Of a stretch of DNA of 64,000 nt, positions 56,781 to 64,000 are shown in pieces. This DNA comes from Pseudomonas chlororaphis (lineage in GTDB: Bacteria; Pseudomonadota; Gammaproteobacteria; Pseudomonadales; Pseudomonadaceae), in assembly GCF_003731765.1 (NCBI RefSeq), contig NZ_MOAL01000001.1:682001-746000 (forward strand). Direction: 5' to 3'. The notes beneath the pieces are model-generated. The model did not search any database, was not told the origin of the DNA, and saw only the letters and a list, made by a program, of their open reading frames with translations. Position 1 is the stretch's first letter, and each line of letters opens with the position of its first letter. Made by a program: the position numbers and the translations under genes.

Positions 56781-57554
56781 TTAGAAGGCTGGCAGTACCG
56801 CGCCTTTGTATTTCTCGAGAATGAATTGCTTCACTTCCGGGCTGTGCAGGGCAGCGACCAGTTTCTTCATGGCGTCCGAGTCTTTGTCGTCAGGACGGGC
56901 CACCAGGATGTTCACGTAAGGCGAGTCGTTGCCTTCGATTACCAGGGCGTCCTTGGACGGGTCCAGCTTGGCTTCCAGGGCGTAGTTGGTGTTGATCAGC
57001 GCCAGGTCGACCTGGGTCAGCACGCGGGGAATGGTGGCGGCTTCCAGTTCACGGAACTTCAGGTCTTTCGGGTTCTCGGTGATGTCTTTGACGGTGGACA
57101 GGATGTTGTTCGAGTCCTTGAGCTTGATCAGCCCGGCCTTGGCCAACAGCAGCAAGGCACGGCCGCCGTTGGTGGCGTCGTTGGGGATCACTACGTTGGC
57201 GCCGCCTGGCAGCTCGTCGAGTTTCTTGACCTTGTTGGAGTAGGCGCCCAGGGGCTCCAGGTGCACGCCGGCAACGCTCACCAGGTGAGTGCCCTTGGCC
57301 TTGTTGAACTCATCCAGGTACGGCTGGTGCTGGAAGAAGTTGGCGTCCAGGCGTTTCTCGGCCACTTGCACGTTGGGCTGCACGTAGTCGGTGAAGACTT
57401 TGACCTTGAGGTCCACGCCTTCTTTGGCCAGGGCCGGTTTGACGAATTCCAGGATCTCGGCGTGGGGCACCGGTGTGGCGGCCACGGTCAGGGTTTCGGC
57501 GGCGTGGGCGGAAAACGCGGCCACGGCTGCGAAAGCGACGAGTAGTTTTTTCAT
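56781..57554 (-). CDS. metQ: Methionine ABC transporter substrate-binding protein
   Basis: It binds D- or L-methionine for MetNI. It is 257 aa with the signal peptide MKKLLVAFAAVAAFSAHA and the NlpA-family body (TVAATPVPHAEILEFVKP, DANFFQHQPYLDEFN, IPNDATNGGRALLLL). There is no cysteine at the cleavage site, unlike the lipoprotein MetQ of E. coli, so it is probably a soluble periplasmic protein. It is the last gene of metNIQ. Confidence 0.94.
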   Translation of the reverse strand: MKKLLVAFAAVAAFSAHAAETLTVAATPVPHAEILEFVKPALAKEGVDLKVKVFTDYVQPNVQVAEKRLDANFFQHQPYLDEFNKAKGTHLVSVAGVHLEPLGAYSNKVKKLDELPGGANVVIPNDATNGGRALLLLAKAGLIKLKDSNNILSTVKDITENPKDLKFRELEAATIPRVLTQVDLALINTNYALEAKLDPSKDALVIEGNDSPYVNILVARPDDKDSDAMKKLVAALHSPEVKQFILEKYKGAVLPAF

Positions 57555-57602
57555 CGAACAAGCTCCTTGTAAGACGCCCGGTCCCGGGCGCCGGCATTGC
57601 AT

Positions 57603-58268
57603 TTATTTGCGGGAAAAGTGCACCACCAGCTTATCGCCGACGGTTTGCAGAACCTGAACCAATACCAACAGCAAGATCACCGTCACCACCATCACATCGG
57701 TCTGGAAGCGCTGGTAACCGAAACGGATCGCCAGGTCGCCGAGGCCCCCCGCACCCACAACGCCGGCCATGGCGGTGTAGGACACCAGGGTGATCGCGGT
57801 CACGGTGATGGCTGCAAAGATGCCCGGGCGGGCTTCCGGCAGCAAGGCATTGGTGATGATCTGGCGGGTGGTGGCGCCCATGGACTGGGTGGCCTCGATG
57901 ATGCCGCGGTCCACTTCACGCAGGGCGGTTTCCACCAGGCGTGCAAAGAACGGCGTGGCGCCCACCACCAGCGGCGGAATGGCCCCGGCGACGCCCAGGG
58001 ACGTACCGGTGATCAGCACCGTGAAGGGGATCATCACAATCAGCAGGATGATGAACGGCAGCGAGCGCAGGATGTTCACCACCAGCGACAGCAGCGCGTA
58101 GAGGTTCTTTTGCTCGAGCAATTGGCGCGGGCTGCAGAGGAACAGCAGCACGCCCAGGGGCAGGCCCAGGAGCACGGTGAACAGCAGCGAACCGCCGAGC
58201 ATCATCAGGGTGTCGCCGGTGGCCAGCCAGATTTCCAGCCAGTCGATGTTGGCGAAGAAGGTATCCAT
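57603..58268 (-). CDS. metI: Methionine ABC transporter permease
   Basis: It is 221 aa with five membrane helices and the permease EAA loop (EVDRGIIEATQSMGATTRQIITNALLPEARPGI). It overlaps the metN stop by one base (TGATG). Confidence 0.96.
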   Translation of the reverse strand: MDTFFANIDWLEIWLATGDTLMMLGGSLLFTVLLGLPLGVLLFLCSPRQLLEQKNLYALLSLVVNILRSLPFIILLIVMIPFTVLITGTSLGVAGAIPPLVVGATPFFARLVETALREVDRGIIEATQSMGATTRQIITNALLPEARPGIFAAITVTAITLVSYTAMAGVVGAGGLGDLAIRFGYQRFQTDVMVVTVILLLVLVQVLQTVGDKLVVHFSRK

Positions 58269-59275
58269 CAGCGCAGCACCTCCATGTGGACGTCCGCTGC
58301 GGTGAAGCGGGCGAAGGCCGCTTCCATGTCACCGCCTGTCACGGCCAGGGTCAATTGCCCGTAAGGGGTGTCTTTGATGCGGTCGATGCGCCCGGCGAGG
58401 ATGCTGTAATCCACGCCGGTTTCGCGGGCCACGGTGCCCAGCAGCGGCGCGTAGGTGGCGTCGCCCTGGAAGGTCAGGCGCACGATGCGCCCGGGCACGT
58501 GGGCAAAGTCGTCGCGCTGTTCGCTTTCATCGATCTGCTCGTCTTCCTGGACGAAGCGCTTGGTGGTCGGGTGCTTGGGATGCAGGAACACCTCGGCCAC
58601 CGAGCCTTGCTCGACGATGACCCCAGCGTCCATTACCGCCACCTGGTCGCAGACGCGGCGGATCACATCCATTTCGTGGGTGATCAGCACAATGGTCAGC
58701 TTCAGCTCACGGTTGATCTCGGCCAGCAGTTGCAGGACCGACGCCGTGGTTTGCGGGTCGAGGGCACTGGTGGCCTCGTCGCACAGGAGGATTTTCGGCT
58801 TGGTCGCCAGGGCGCGGGCGATGCCGACGCGCTGCTTCTGGCCGCCGGACAACTGGGCAGGGTACTTCTTGGCGTGGTCGGCCAGGCCGACTCGGGCCAG
58901 CAATTCGGTGACCCGCTTGTCGATCTCGCTGCGGGACAGCTCGCCGGCCAGGGTCAGTGGCAGGGCGACGTTGTCGGCCACGGTCTTGGACGCCAGCAGG
59001 TTGAAGTGCTGGAAAATCATCCCGACCTGCTGGCGGAAACGGCGCAGGCCGTTGGCGTTGAGGGCGGTGACTTCTTCGCCGTCGACGATGATCTTGCCGC
59101 CACTGGGGTTTTCCAGGCGGTTGATCAGGCGCAACAGGGTGCTTTTACCCGCCCCGGAGTGGCCGATCAGGCCGAACACCTGGCCGTTTTCGACCCGCAG
59201 GTTGGTCGAATGCAGGGCGGGAATATCCTTGCCGGCAACCCGGTAGGTTTTATGGACGTCTTGAAACTCGATCAC
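58268..59275 (-). CDS. metN: Methionine ABC transporter ATP-binding protein
   Basis: It is 335 aa. Walker A is GHSGAGKST, the signature is LSGGQKQR, Walker B is [12 protein letters not shown], and the switch His is in VLITHEMD. The C-terminal NIL domain (about residues 260-335) senses methionine. It is the first gene of metNIQ; the 268-bp gap to katE shows no clear MetJ-like or riboswitch signal by eye. Confidence 0.97.
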   Translation of the reverse strand: MIEFQDVHKTYRVAGKDIPALHSTNLRVENGQVFGLIGHSGAGKSTLLRLINRLENPSGGKIIVDGEEVTALNANGLRRFRQQVGMIFQHFNLLASKTVADNVALPLTLAGELSRSEIDKRVTELLARVGLADHAKKYPAQLSGGQKQRVGIARALATKPKILLCDEATSALDPQTTASVLQLLAEINRELKLTIVLITHEMDVIRRVCDQVAVMDAGVIVEQGSVAEVFLHPKHPTTKRFVQEDEQIDESEQRDDFAHVPGRIVRLTFQGDATYAPLLGTVARETGVDYSILAGRIDRIKDTPYGQLTLAVTGGDMEAAFARFTAADVHMEVLR

Positions 59276-59463
59276 GTAGCGAACCTTGTGGGGCGCGTTG
59301 AAAAGGGGTCAGCGGTAAGCCGGGCGGGCATTTTAGCCTGTCCGTATAGAGGTTCTTAGCATTTATTTCGCGATCATCCTTCCATTTGGCAATAACGCGA
59401 TCAAAGGTCATAAAAAAGGAACGGTGCTCTTCGCTCATCAGTCACTACTTAGCCACTCCAAAG

Positions 59464-59516
59464 TGTCCAGGTACCGTGCCTGGACAACTTGCTCATGAAG
59501 CCCGGGTTCGCCCGGG
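59464..59516. promoter_or_regulatory. Two hairpins upstream of katE
   Basis: TGTCCAGG/CCTGGACA (59464-59486) is followed by CCCGGG-TTCG-CCCGGG (59501-59516) and a short T-run. They lie 28-80 bp before katE and could attenuate or terminate transcription. They may also serve as the end of an upstream transcript. Confidence 0.45.
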
Positions 59517-59543
59517 ATTTTGCACACGAGGAGTTTTTGTCTG

Positions 59544-61682
59544 ATGAGTACCAAGAAGCCAAGCGCCCGCAAAAGCCAGCTGGCCGGGACTGACACCCTG
59601 GATCGGGGCAATAGCAACAGCAAGCTGGAGAGCCTGGAGCCCTTCCGTTCCGATGCCACCGAACAGGCGTTGCGCACCAACCAGGGCGTCAAGATCGCCG
59701 ATAACCAGAACAGCCTGAAAGCCGGTGCCCGCGGGCCTTCGTTGCTGGAAGACTTCATCATGCGGGAGAAAATCACCCATTTTGACCATGAGCGGATCCC
59801 CGAGCGCATCGTCCATGCGCGCGGCGTGGGCGCCCATGGCTACTTCCAAAGCTACGGCAACCACTCGGCCCTGACCAAGGCCGGGTTCCTTTCTGACCCG
59901 ACCAAGCAGACCCCGGTATTCGTGCGTTTTTCCACCGTGCAGGGGCCTCGCGGTTCCGGCGATACGGTGCGTGACGTGCGCGGTTTTGCCGTGAAGTTCT
60001 TCACCGACGAGGGCAACTTCGACTTGGTGGGCAATAACATGCCGGTGTTCTTCATTCAGGACGCCATCAAGTTTCCCGACTTTGTACACGCGGTGAAGCC
60101 CGAGCCCCACAACGAAATACCCACCGGCGGTTCGGCCCACGACACCTTCTGGGACTTCGTCTCCCTGCAGCCCGAATCGGCCCATATGGTGATCTGGGCC
60201 ATGTCCGACCGGGCCATTCCGAAAAGCCTGCGCAGCATGCAGGGGTTTGGCGTGCACACCTTTCGCCTGATCAATGCCGAGGGCCAGTCGAGCTTCGTCA
60301 AGTTCCACTGGCGGCCAACGGTGGGCACCTGTTCCCTGGTCTGGGATGAAGCGCAGAAGCTCGCCGGCAAGGACACCGACTTCCATCGGCGGGACTTGTG
60401 GGAGTCCATCGAAGGGGGGGATTACCCGGAATGGGAATTTGGCGTACAGATCATCGCCGAAGAGGACGAGCACAGTTTCGACTTCGACATTCTCGACCCC
60501 ACCAAGCTGATTCCCGAGGAGCTGGTGCCCATCACGCCTCTGGGCAAAATGGTGCTTAACCGCAACCCGGACAACTACTTCGCCGAGACCGAGCAGGTCG
60601 CCTTCTGCCCGGGGCATATCGTGCCGGGTATCGACTTCTCCAATGACCCACTGCTGCAGGGCCGGTTGTTTTCCTACACCGACACGCAGATCAGCCGCCT
60701 GGGCGGGCCGAACTTCCACGAACTGCCGATCAATCGGCCAGTGGCGCCCTTCCACAATGGCCAGCGCGATGCCATGCACCGCACCACCATCGACAAGGGG
60801 CGGGCGTCCTACGAGCCCAACTCCATCGATGGCGGCTGGCCGAAGGAAACGCCGGCGGCCGCACAGGATGGCGGTTTTGAGAGTTACAACGAACGGATCG
60901 ACGCCCACAAGATTCGCCAGCGCAGTGAGTCGTTCAGCGATCACTTCTCCCAGGCCCGGCTGTTCTTCAAGAGCATGAGCAAGCACGAGCAGGAGCACAT
61001 CATCGCGGCCTACAGCTTTGAGTTGGGCAAGGTCGAGCGCTTGTGGATCCGTGAGCGGCAGGTGAATGAGATCCTCGCCAATATCGACCTTGAACTGGCC
61101 GGCCGTGTGGCCCAGAACCTTGGCCTGCCAGCGCCGAAAGCGCCCACGGTGGCCGAGCGCAAGACCTCGTTGGCGCGCTCGCCGGCGTTGAGCCAGGTCA
61201 ACTTGCTGCCGGGCGGTATCAAAACCCGGAAAGTAGCGATTCTGGCGGCCAATGGCGTCGATGGTGCGGCGATCAGCGCATTTCAGAAAGCCCTTAACGC
61301 CGAAGGGGCCCATGCCAAGTTGCTTGGCCCGACCTCGGCACCGGTGACTACGGCCGATGGCAAGCAGTTGCCGGTGGATGCCTCGATGGAGGGGCTGCCG
61401 TCGGTGGCGTTTGATGCGGTGTTTGTGCCGGGTGGTGCGGCCTCGATCAAGGCGCTGAGCAGCGACGGTGTGGCCCTGCATTACCTGCTGGAAGCCTACA
61501 AGCACCTCAAGGCCATCGCCCTGCACGGGGATGCCGGGCAATTGCTGGATGTGCTGAGGTTGGAGGCGGATGCCGGCTTGATCGTTGGCAAGGATGCCCA
61601 GCTGTTCAAAGCGTTGTTTGCCGCGATGGCTGAGCACCGGGTCTGGGACAGGGAGGCGAAAGCCAAGGCCGTGCCGGCCTAA
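59544..61682 (+). CDS. katE: Large-subunit catalase (HPII type)
   Basis: It breaks hydrogen peroxide into water and oxygen. It is 712 aa with the clade 2 layout: a catalase core with the distal His in [14 protein letters not shown], the Asn in [12 protein letters not shown], and the heme-ligand Tyr in [19 protein letters not shown]-terminal class I amidotransferase-like domain follows ([19 protein letters not shown] and [13 protein letters not shown]). The start [12 protein letters not shown] has GAGGAG upstream; a start 24 bp earlier is less likely. Confidence 0.97.
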   Translation: MSTKKPSARKSQLAGTDTLDRGNSNSKLESLEPFRSDATEQALRTNQGVKIADNQNSLKAGARGPSLLEDFIMREKITHFDHERIPERIVHARGVGAHGYFQSYGNHSALTKAGFLSDPTKQTPVFVRFSTVQGPRGSGDTVRDVRGFAVKFFTDEGNFDLVGNNMPVFFIQDAIKFPDFVHAVKPEPHNEIPTGGSAHDTFWDFVSLQPESAHMVIWAMSDRAIPKSLRSMQGFGVHTFRLINAEGQSSFVKFHWRPTVGTCSLVWDEAQKLAGKDTDFHRRDLWESIEGGDYPEWEFGVQIIAEEDEHSFDFDILDPTKLIPEELVPITPLGKMVLNRNPDNYFAETEQVAFCPGHIVPGIDFSNDPLLQGRLFSYTDTQISRLGGPNFHELPINRPVAPFHNGQRDAMHRTTIDKGRASYEPNSIDGGWPKETPAAAQDGGFESYNERIDAHKIRQRSESFSDHFSQARLFFKSMSKHEQEHIIAAYSFELGKVERLWIRERQVNEILANIDLELAGRVAQNLGLPAPKAPTVAERKTSLARSPALSQVNLLPGGIKTRKVAILAANGVDGAAISAFQKALNAEGAHAKLLGPTSAPVTTADGKQLPVDASMEGLPSVAFDAVFVPGGAASIKALSSDGVALHYLLEAYKHLKAIALHGDAGQLLDVLRLEADAGLIVGKDAQLFKALFAAMAEHRVWDREAKAKAVPA

Positions 61683-61693
61683 AGAGCGTGCTA

Positions 61694-61723
61694 GGGTCGG
61701 CCAGCCTGGGCTGGCCGACCCTG
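61694..61723. terminator. Convergent hairpin between katE and the next lipoprotein gene
   Basis: A perfect palindrome with 14-bp arms (61694-61707 and 61710-61723) lies 11 bp after katE and just after the lipoprotein stop on the other strand, so it can serve both. Confidence 0.75.
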
Positions 61724-61727
61724 GGCG

Positions 61728-62447
61728 TTATTGCGCCTTGCGCGGGATCAGCACCATTTGTGCTGGAATGTGCCGCAGGATCTGGCGCTCGATCTTCAGG
61801 TCGAAGGTGCTGTCCAGTTTCTTCACCCGCTTGCTCAGCAGCGTGGCCAGCCACGGGTAATCCTGGGTACGGGGCGCCTGGATGCTCACTTCACACTCAT
61901 AATTCACGACATCGGTGGCAATCGCGTCCAGTTGTCGGCGCAGTTGCTTGATATCGCGGATGTTCAGCGCAATGGTGGTGCTTTCCGCCGTCGGGTCGAT
62001 CACTTTGGCCACTGGGCGGGCTTCGGCGGCTTTCAGGGCGGCCTCGGCCTGGTCCAACTCGGCTTTGCGAGCGTGGGTGATGGCGCTGTTGACGCCACCG
62101 GTCAGGGCCGGCGCCTTGGGCATCAGCGCCCGGGCACGGCTCAGGGCCGTAGCGGCGGCGTTGACGTCACCTTTTTGCAGGACGATCTGGCTGCGCTGCA
62201 AATAGGCTTCGGCCAGCTGGCGCTGGTATTGCTCAAGCTGCGGATCGTTGGGCGACTGGGCCTGCAACGCTGCCAGTTGGTCTTCGGCGGTGGCCAACTC
62301 GCTGCTGGCGATGTTTTGTTCCAGCTGCGCGATGGCCGTGGCCCGTGCATCCGGGACCTGGGTGGCCGCGGGCGGCGTGCTTTGGCAGGCTCCCAGCAGC
62401 AGGGAAAATGCAACAAGGAGCAGATAACGGGAGGCGAACGGCTTCAT
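61728..62447 (-). CDS. Lipoprotein next to znuB (PA5502-like)
   Basis: It is 239 aa with the lipobox SLLLGAC. A helical, TPR-like region follows (AIAQLEQNIASSELATAEDQLAAL, AYLQRSQIVLQKGDVNAAATALSRA) and a C-terminal basic part. It is encoded 37 bp after znuB on the same strand and may be cotranscribed. Its function is unknown. Confidence 0.82.
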   Translation of the reverse strand: MKPFASRYLLLVAFSLLLGACQSTPPAATQVPDARATAIAQLEQNIASSELATAEDQLAALQAQSPNDPQLEQYQRQLAEAYLQRSQIVLQKGDVNAAATALSRARALMPKAPALTGGVNSAITHARKAELDQAEAALKAAEARPVAKVIDPTAESTTIALNIRDIKQLRRQLDAIATDVVNYECEVSIQAPRTQDYPWLATLLSKRVKKLDSTFDLKIERQILRHIPAQMVLIPRKAQ

Positions 62448-62484
62448 TCCTGCGACTCTCTAATTGCGCAAAAAGCGAGCAAGT

Positions 62485-63273
62485 CTACACCCCTCGACGG
62501 GGCAGAACAAAACTCAGCAGAAACAGTGCGGCGGCAGTGACCACAATCGACGGCCCGGCCGGGGTGTCCTTGAACCAGGACAAGGCCAGCCCGCCGCACA
62601 CCGCGAGCATGCCCAGCAGGCTCGCGCCCAAGGCCATCTGCTCCGGCGACCGGGCGTGGCGCTGAGCCGCTGCCGCTGGAATGATCAGCAGCGAAGTGAT
62701 CAGCAAAACGCCGACGATCTTCATCGCCACGGCAATCACCACCGCGATCAGCAGCATCAACGCCAGGCGCAGGGAGGCCACGGGTAGGCCTTCGACCCTG
62801 GCCAGTTCCTCGTGCACGGTGATCGCCAACAGCGGCCGCCACAAGGTCACCAGCAGCAACAGCACCCCGGCGCTGCCGCCGAGGATCCAGGCCAGGTCGC
62901 CGGGGCTGATCGCCAGCAGGTCGCCAAACAGGTAGGCCATCAGGTCGATGCGCACTTCATGCATGAAGCTTAGTACCACCAGGCCCAGGGACAGGGTGCT
63001 GGGCGCGAGAATCCCCAGCAGCGTGTCGGATGCCAGGGGTTGGCGTTGTTGCAGGGTCACCAGCAACACCGCCAGCAGCAGGCAGCCGACGGTCACGGCC
63101 ACAGCCGGGCTGATGTCCAGTAGGAAGCCCAGGGCCACGCCGAGCAGCGCGGCGTGGGACAGGGTGTCGCCAAAATAGGCCATGCGCCGCCAGACCACGA
63201 AGGACCCCAGCGGGCCGGCAACCAGCGCCAGGGCCAGGCCTGCAAGCAGGGCGTAGAGCAGAAAATCAGCCAT
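62485..63273 (-). CDS. znuB: Zinc ABC transporter permease
   Basis: It is 262 aa with about eight membrane helices and the ABC-3 family segments [24 protein letters not shown] and [21 protein letters not shown]. It imports zinc together with ZnuC and ZnuA. Its start overlaps the znuC end by 8 bp. The longer open frame beyond this start is znuC in another phase. Confidence 0.96.
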   Translation of the reverse strand: MADFLLYALLAGLALALVAGPLGSFVVWRRMAYFGDTLSHAALLGVALGFLLDISPAVAVTVGCLLLAVLLVTLQQRQPLASDTLLGILAPSTLSLGLVVLSFMHEVRIDLMAYLFGDLLAISPGDLAWILGGSAGVLLLLVTLWRPLLAITVHEELARVEGLPVASLRLALMLLIAVVIAVAMKIVGVLLITSLLIIPAAAAQRHARSPEQMALGASLLGMLAVCGGLALSWFKDTPAGPSIVVTAAALFLLSFVLPRRGV

Positions 63274-64000
63274 GCTTGCAGCTTTCTCCGTGAACATGGG
63301 CGTGGCCGGTCGGGGCCTCGGCAACCACTGACCCGTGCAAATCATGGGCGTGGTCGTGGTGGTGGTGATAGATCGCCAGGCTTTGCGCGTTCTTGCCGAA
63401 CAGTTCGACAAAGGCCGGGTCGCCGCTGACCTGTTCCGGGTGCCCGGAACAGCAGACGTGACGGTTCAGGCACACCACTTGGTCCGTGGTGCTCATCACC
63501 AGGTGCAGGTCGTGGGAGACCATGAGTACGCCGCAGCCGTGCCGGTCGCGCAGGCGTGTGATGAGGCTGTAGAGCTCGGCCTGGCCGGCCACGTCGACAC
63601 CTTGCACCGGCTCGTCGAGCACTAGCAGTTCGGGTTCGCGCAGCAGCGCCCGGGCCAGCAGCACACGCTGCATTTCACCGCCGGAAACACTTTGCACCGG
63701 GCTGTCGATCACCTGCTCGGCGCCCACTTCCTTGAGCGCCGCCAAGGCGCGGGTGCGGTCCACGCCCGGCACCAGGCGCAAAAAGCGCAGCACCGAGAGC
63801 GGCAAGGTCGGGTCGACATGCAGCTTCTGCGGCATATAGCCGACTCGCAGTTTGGGTTTGCGCCAAACGTTGCCGCTGTCGGGCTTGAGCAGGCCGAGCA
63901 CGGCCCGAACCAGGGTGGTCTTTCCGGCGCCGTTGGGGCCGATCAGGGTGACGATCTGCCCCGGCTCGACGCTGAGTTGGATGTTATCCAGGACGTTTTG
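63266..64000 (-). CDS. znuC: Zinc ABC transporter ATPase, 3' part (start outside window)
   Basis: The frame is open to the window end. Walker [10 protein letters not shown] is close to the edge (about 63923-63950); the signature is SGGEMQR, Walker B is [12 protein letters not shown], and the switch His is in MVSHDLH. The C-terminus is rich in histidine ([14 protein letters not shown] and [12 protein letters not shown]), suited to zinc binding. The usual zur gene and Zur box are expected just beyond the edge. Confidence 0.95.
   Translation of the reverse strand, partial: QNVLDNIQLSVEPGQIVTLIGPNGAGKTTLVRAVLGLLKPDSGNVWRKPKLRVGYMPQKLHVDPTLPLSVLRFLRLVPGVDRTRALAALKEVGAEQVIDSPVQSVSGGEMQRVLLARALLREPELLVLDEPVQGVDVAGQAELYSLITRLRDRHGCGVLMVSHDLHLVMSTTDQVVCLNRHVCCSGHPEQVSGDPAFVELFGKNAQSLAIYHHHHDHAHDLHGSVVAEAPTGHAHVHGESCKHG

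Noticed and set aside
59250-59438. A 62-codon minus-strand frame upstream of metN
   Set aside because: It overlaps the metN start in another phase, has no good ribosome site and no recognisable features.

Overview
The window is chromosomal DNA of a Pseudomonas of the fluorescens group. It is GC-rich, and its gene order matches the P. aeruginosa PAO1 blocks near PA0005-PA0025, PA0029-PA0039, PA0065-PA0069 and PA0102-PA0114, then PA5500-PA5505 (numbers from memory). REP/REPIN repeats of the 'GTAGGAGC..GCTTGCC..GCGA' type lie in many intergenic gaps. At least 13 exact DnaA boxes (TTATCCACA) fall in the first 21 kb and I saw none afterwards, which fits a position close to oriC.

Layout. 1-17 kb holds housekeeping genes: a 5'-truncated histidine kinase, plsC, the operon glyQ-glyS-gmhB, tag, an LpxL/HtrB acyltransferase, a PilZ protein, a TPR protein, the operon def-fmt-rsmB-trkA, then dprA-tsaC, qor, hemF-aroE and a tandem REPIN array. 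17-23 kb holds a SulP permease and a choline-O-sulfate locus (choX, betC and a divergent LysR regulator). 23-27 kb holds trpBA with divergent trpI. 26-33 kb holds small stress and envelope genes: a DUF883 protein, dodecin, two DUF1161 proteins, a luciferase-like monooxygenase, an OsmC protein, two tandem paralogous lipoproteins and a lipoprotein aminopeptidase. 32-37 kb holds a HAD phosphatase, a gamma-carbonic-anhydrase-like protein, prlC, a zinc-ribbon protein and a secreted tyrosine phosphatase.

37.57-43.59 kb is the accessory region. A mobile element of about 6.0 kb with lower GC interrupts a PA0069-family radical SAM gene exactly inside its CxxxCxxC iron-sulfur motif. The two gene halves share a 4-bp GCTG at the junctions, and joining them there restores a full open frame. 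The element encodes a large serine recombinase ending at its right border, a small serine resolvase/invertase, an Abi-alpha (DUF4393) protein, a Rap1a/Tai-family secreted protein, an unknown 154-aa protein and a 43-aa basic protein, plus a hairpin-rich non-coding stretch of about 740 bp. Just upstream of the split gene is a LexA-type SOS box inside a 34-bp palindrome. The layout suggests an integrase-dependent genetic switch: excision would rebuild an SOS-controlled radical SAM gene.

44.6-56.7 kb holds a beta-carbonic anhydrase, a second SulP transporter and the complete aa3-type cytochrome c oxidase cluster with heme A synthesis and copper-insertion genes (coxB, coxA, cox11, coxC, DUF2909, surf1, a membrane protein, ctaA, ctaB, sco). 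56.7-64 kb holds metNIQ (methionine import), katE (large catalase), a PA5502-like lipoprotein, and znuB with the 3' part of znuC (zinc import). No tRNA, rRNA or CRISPR array was seen.
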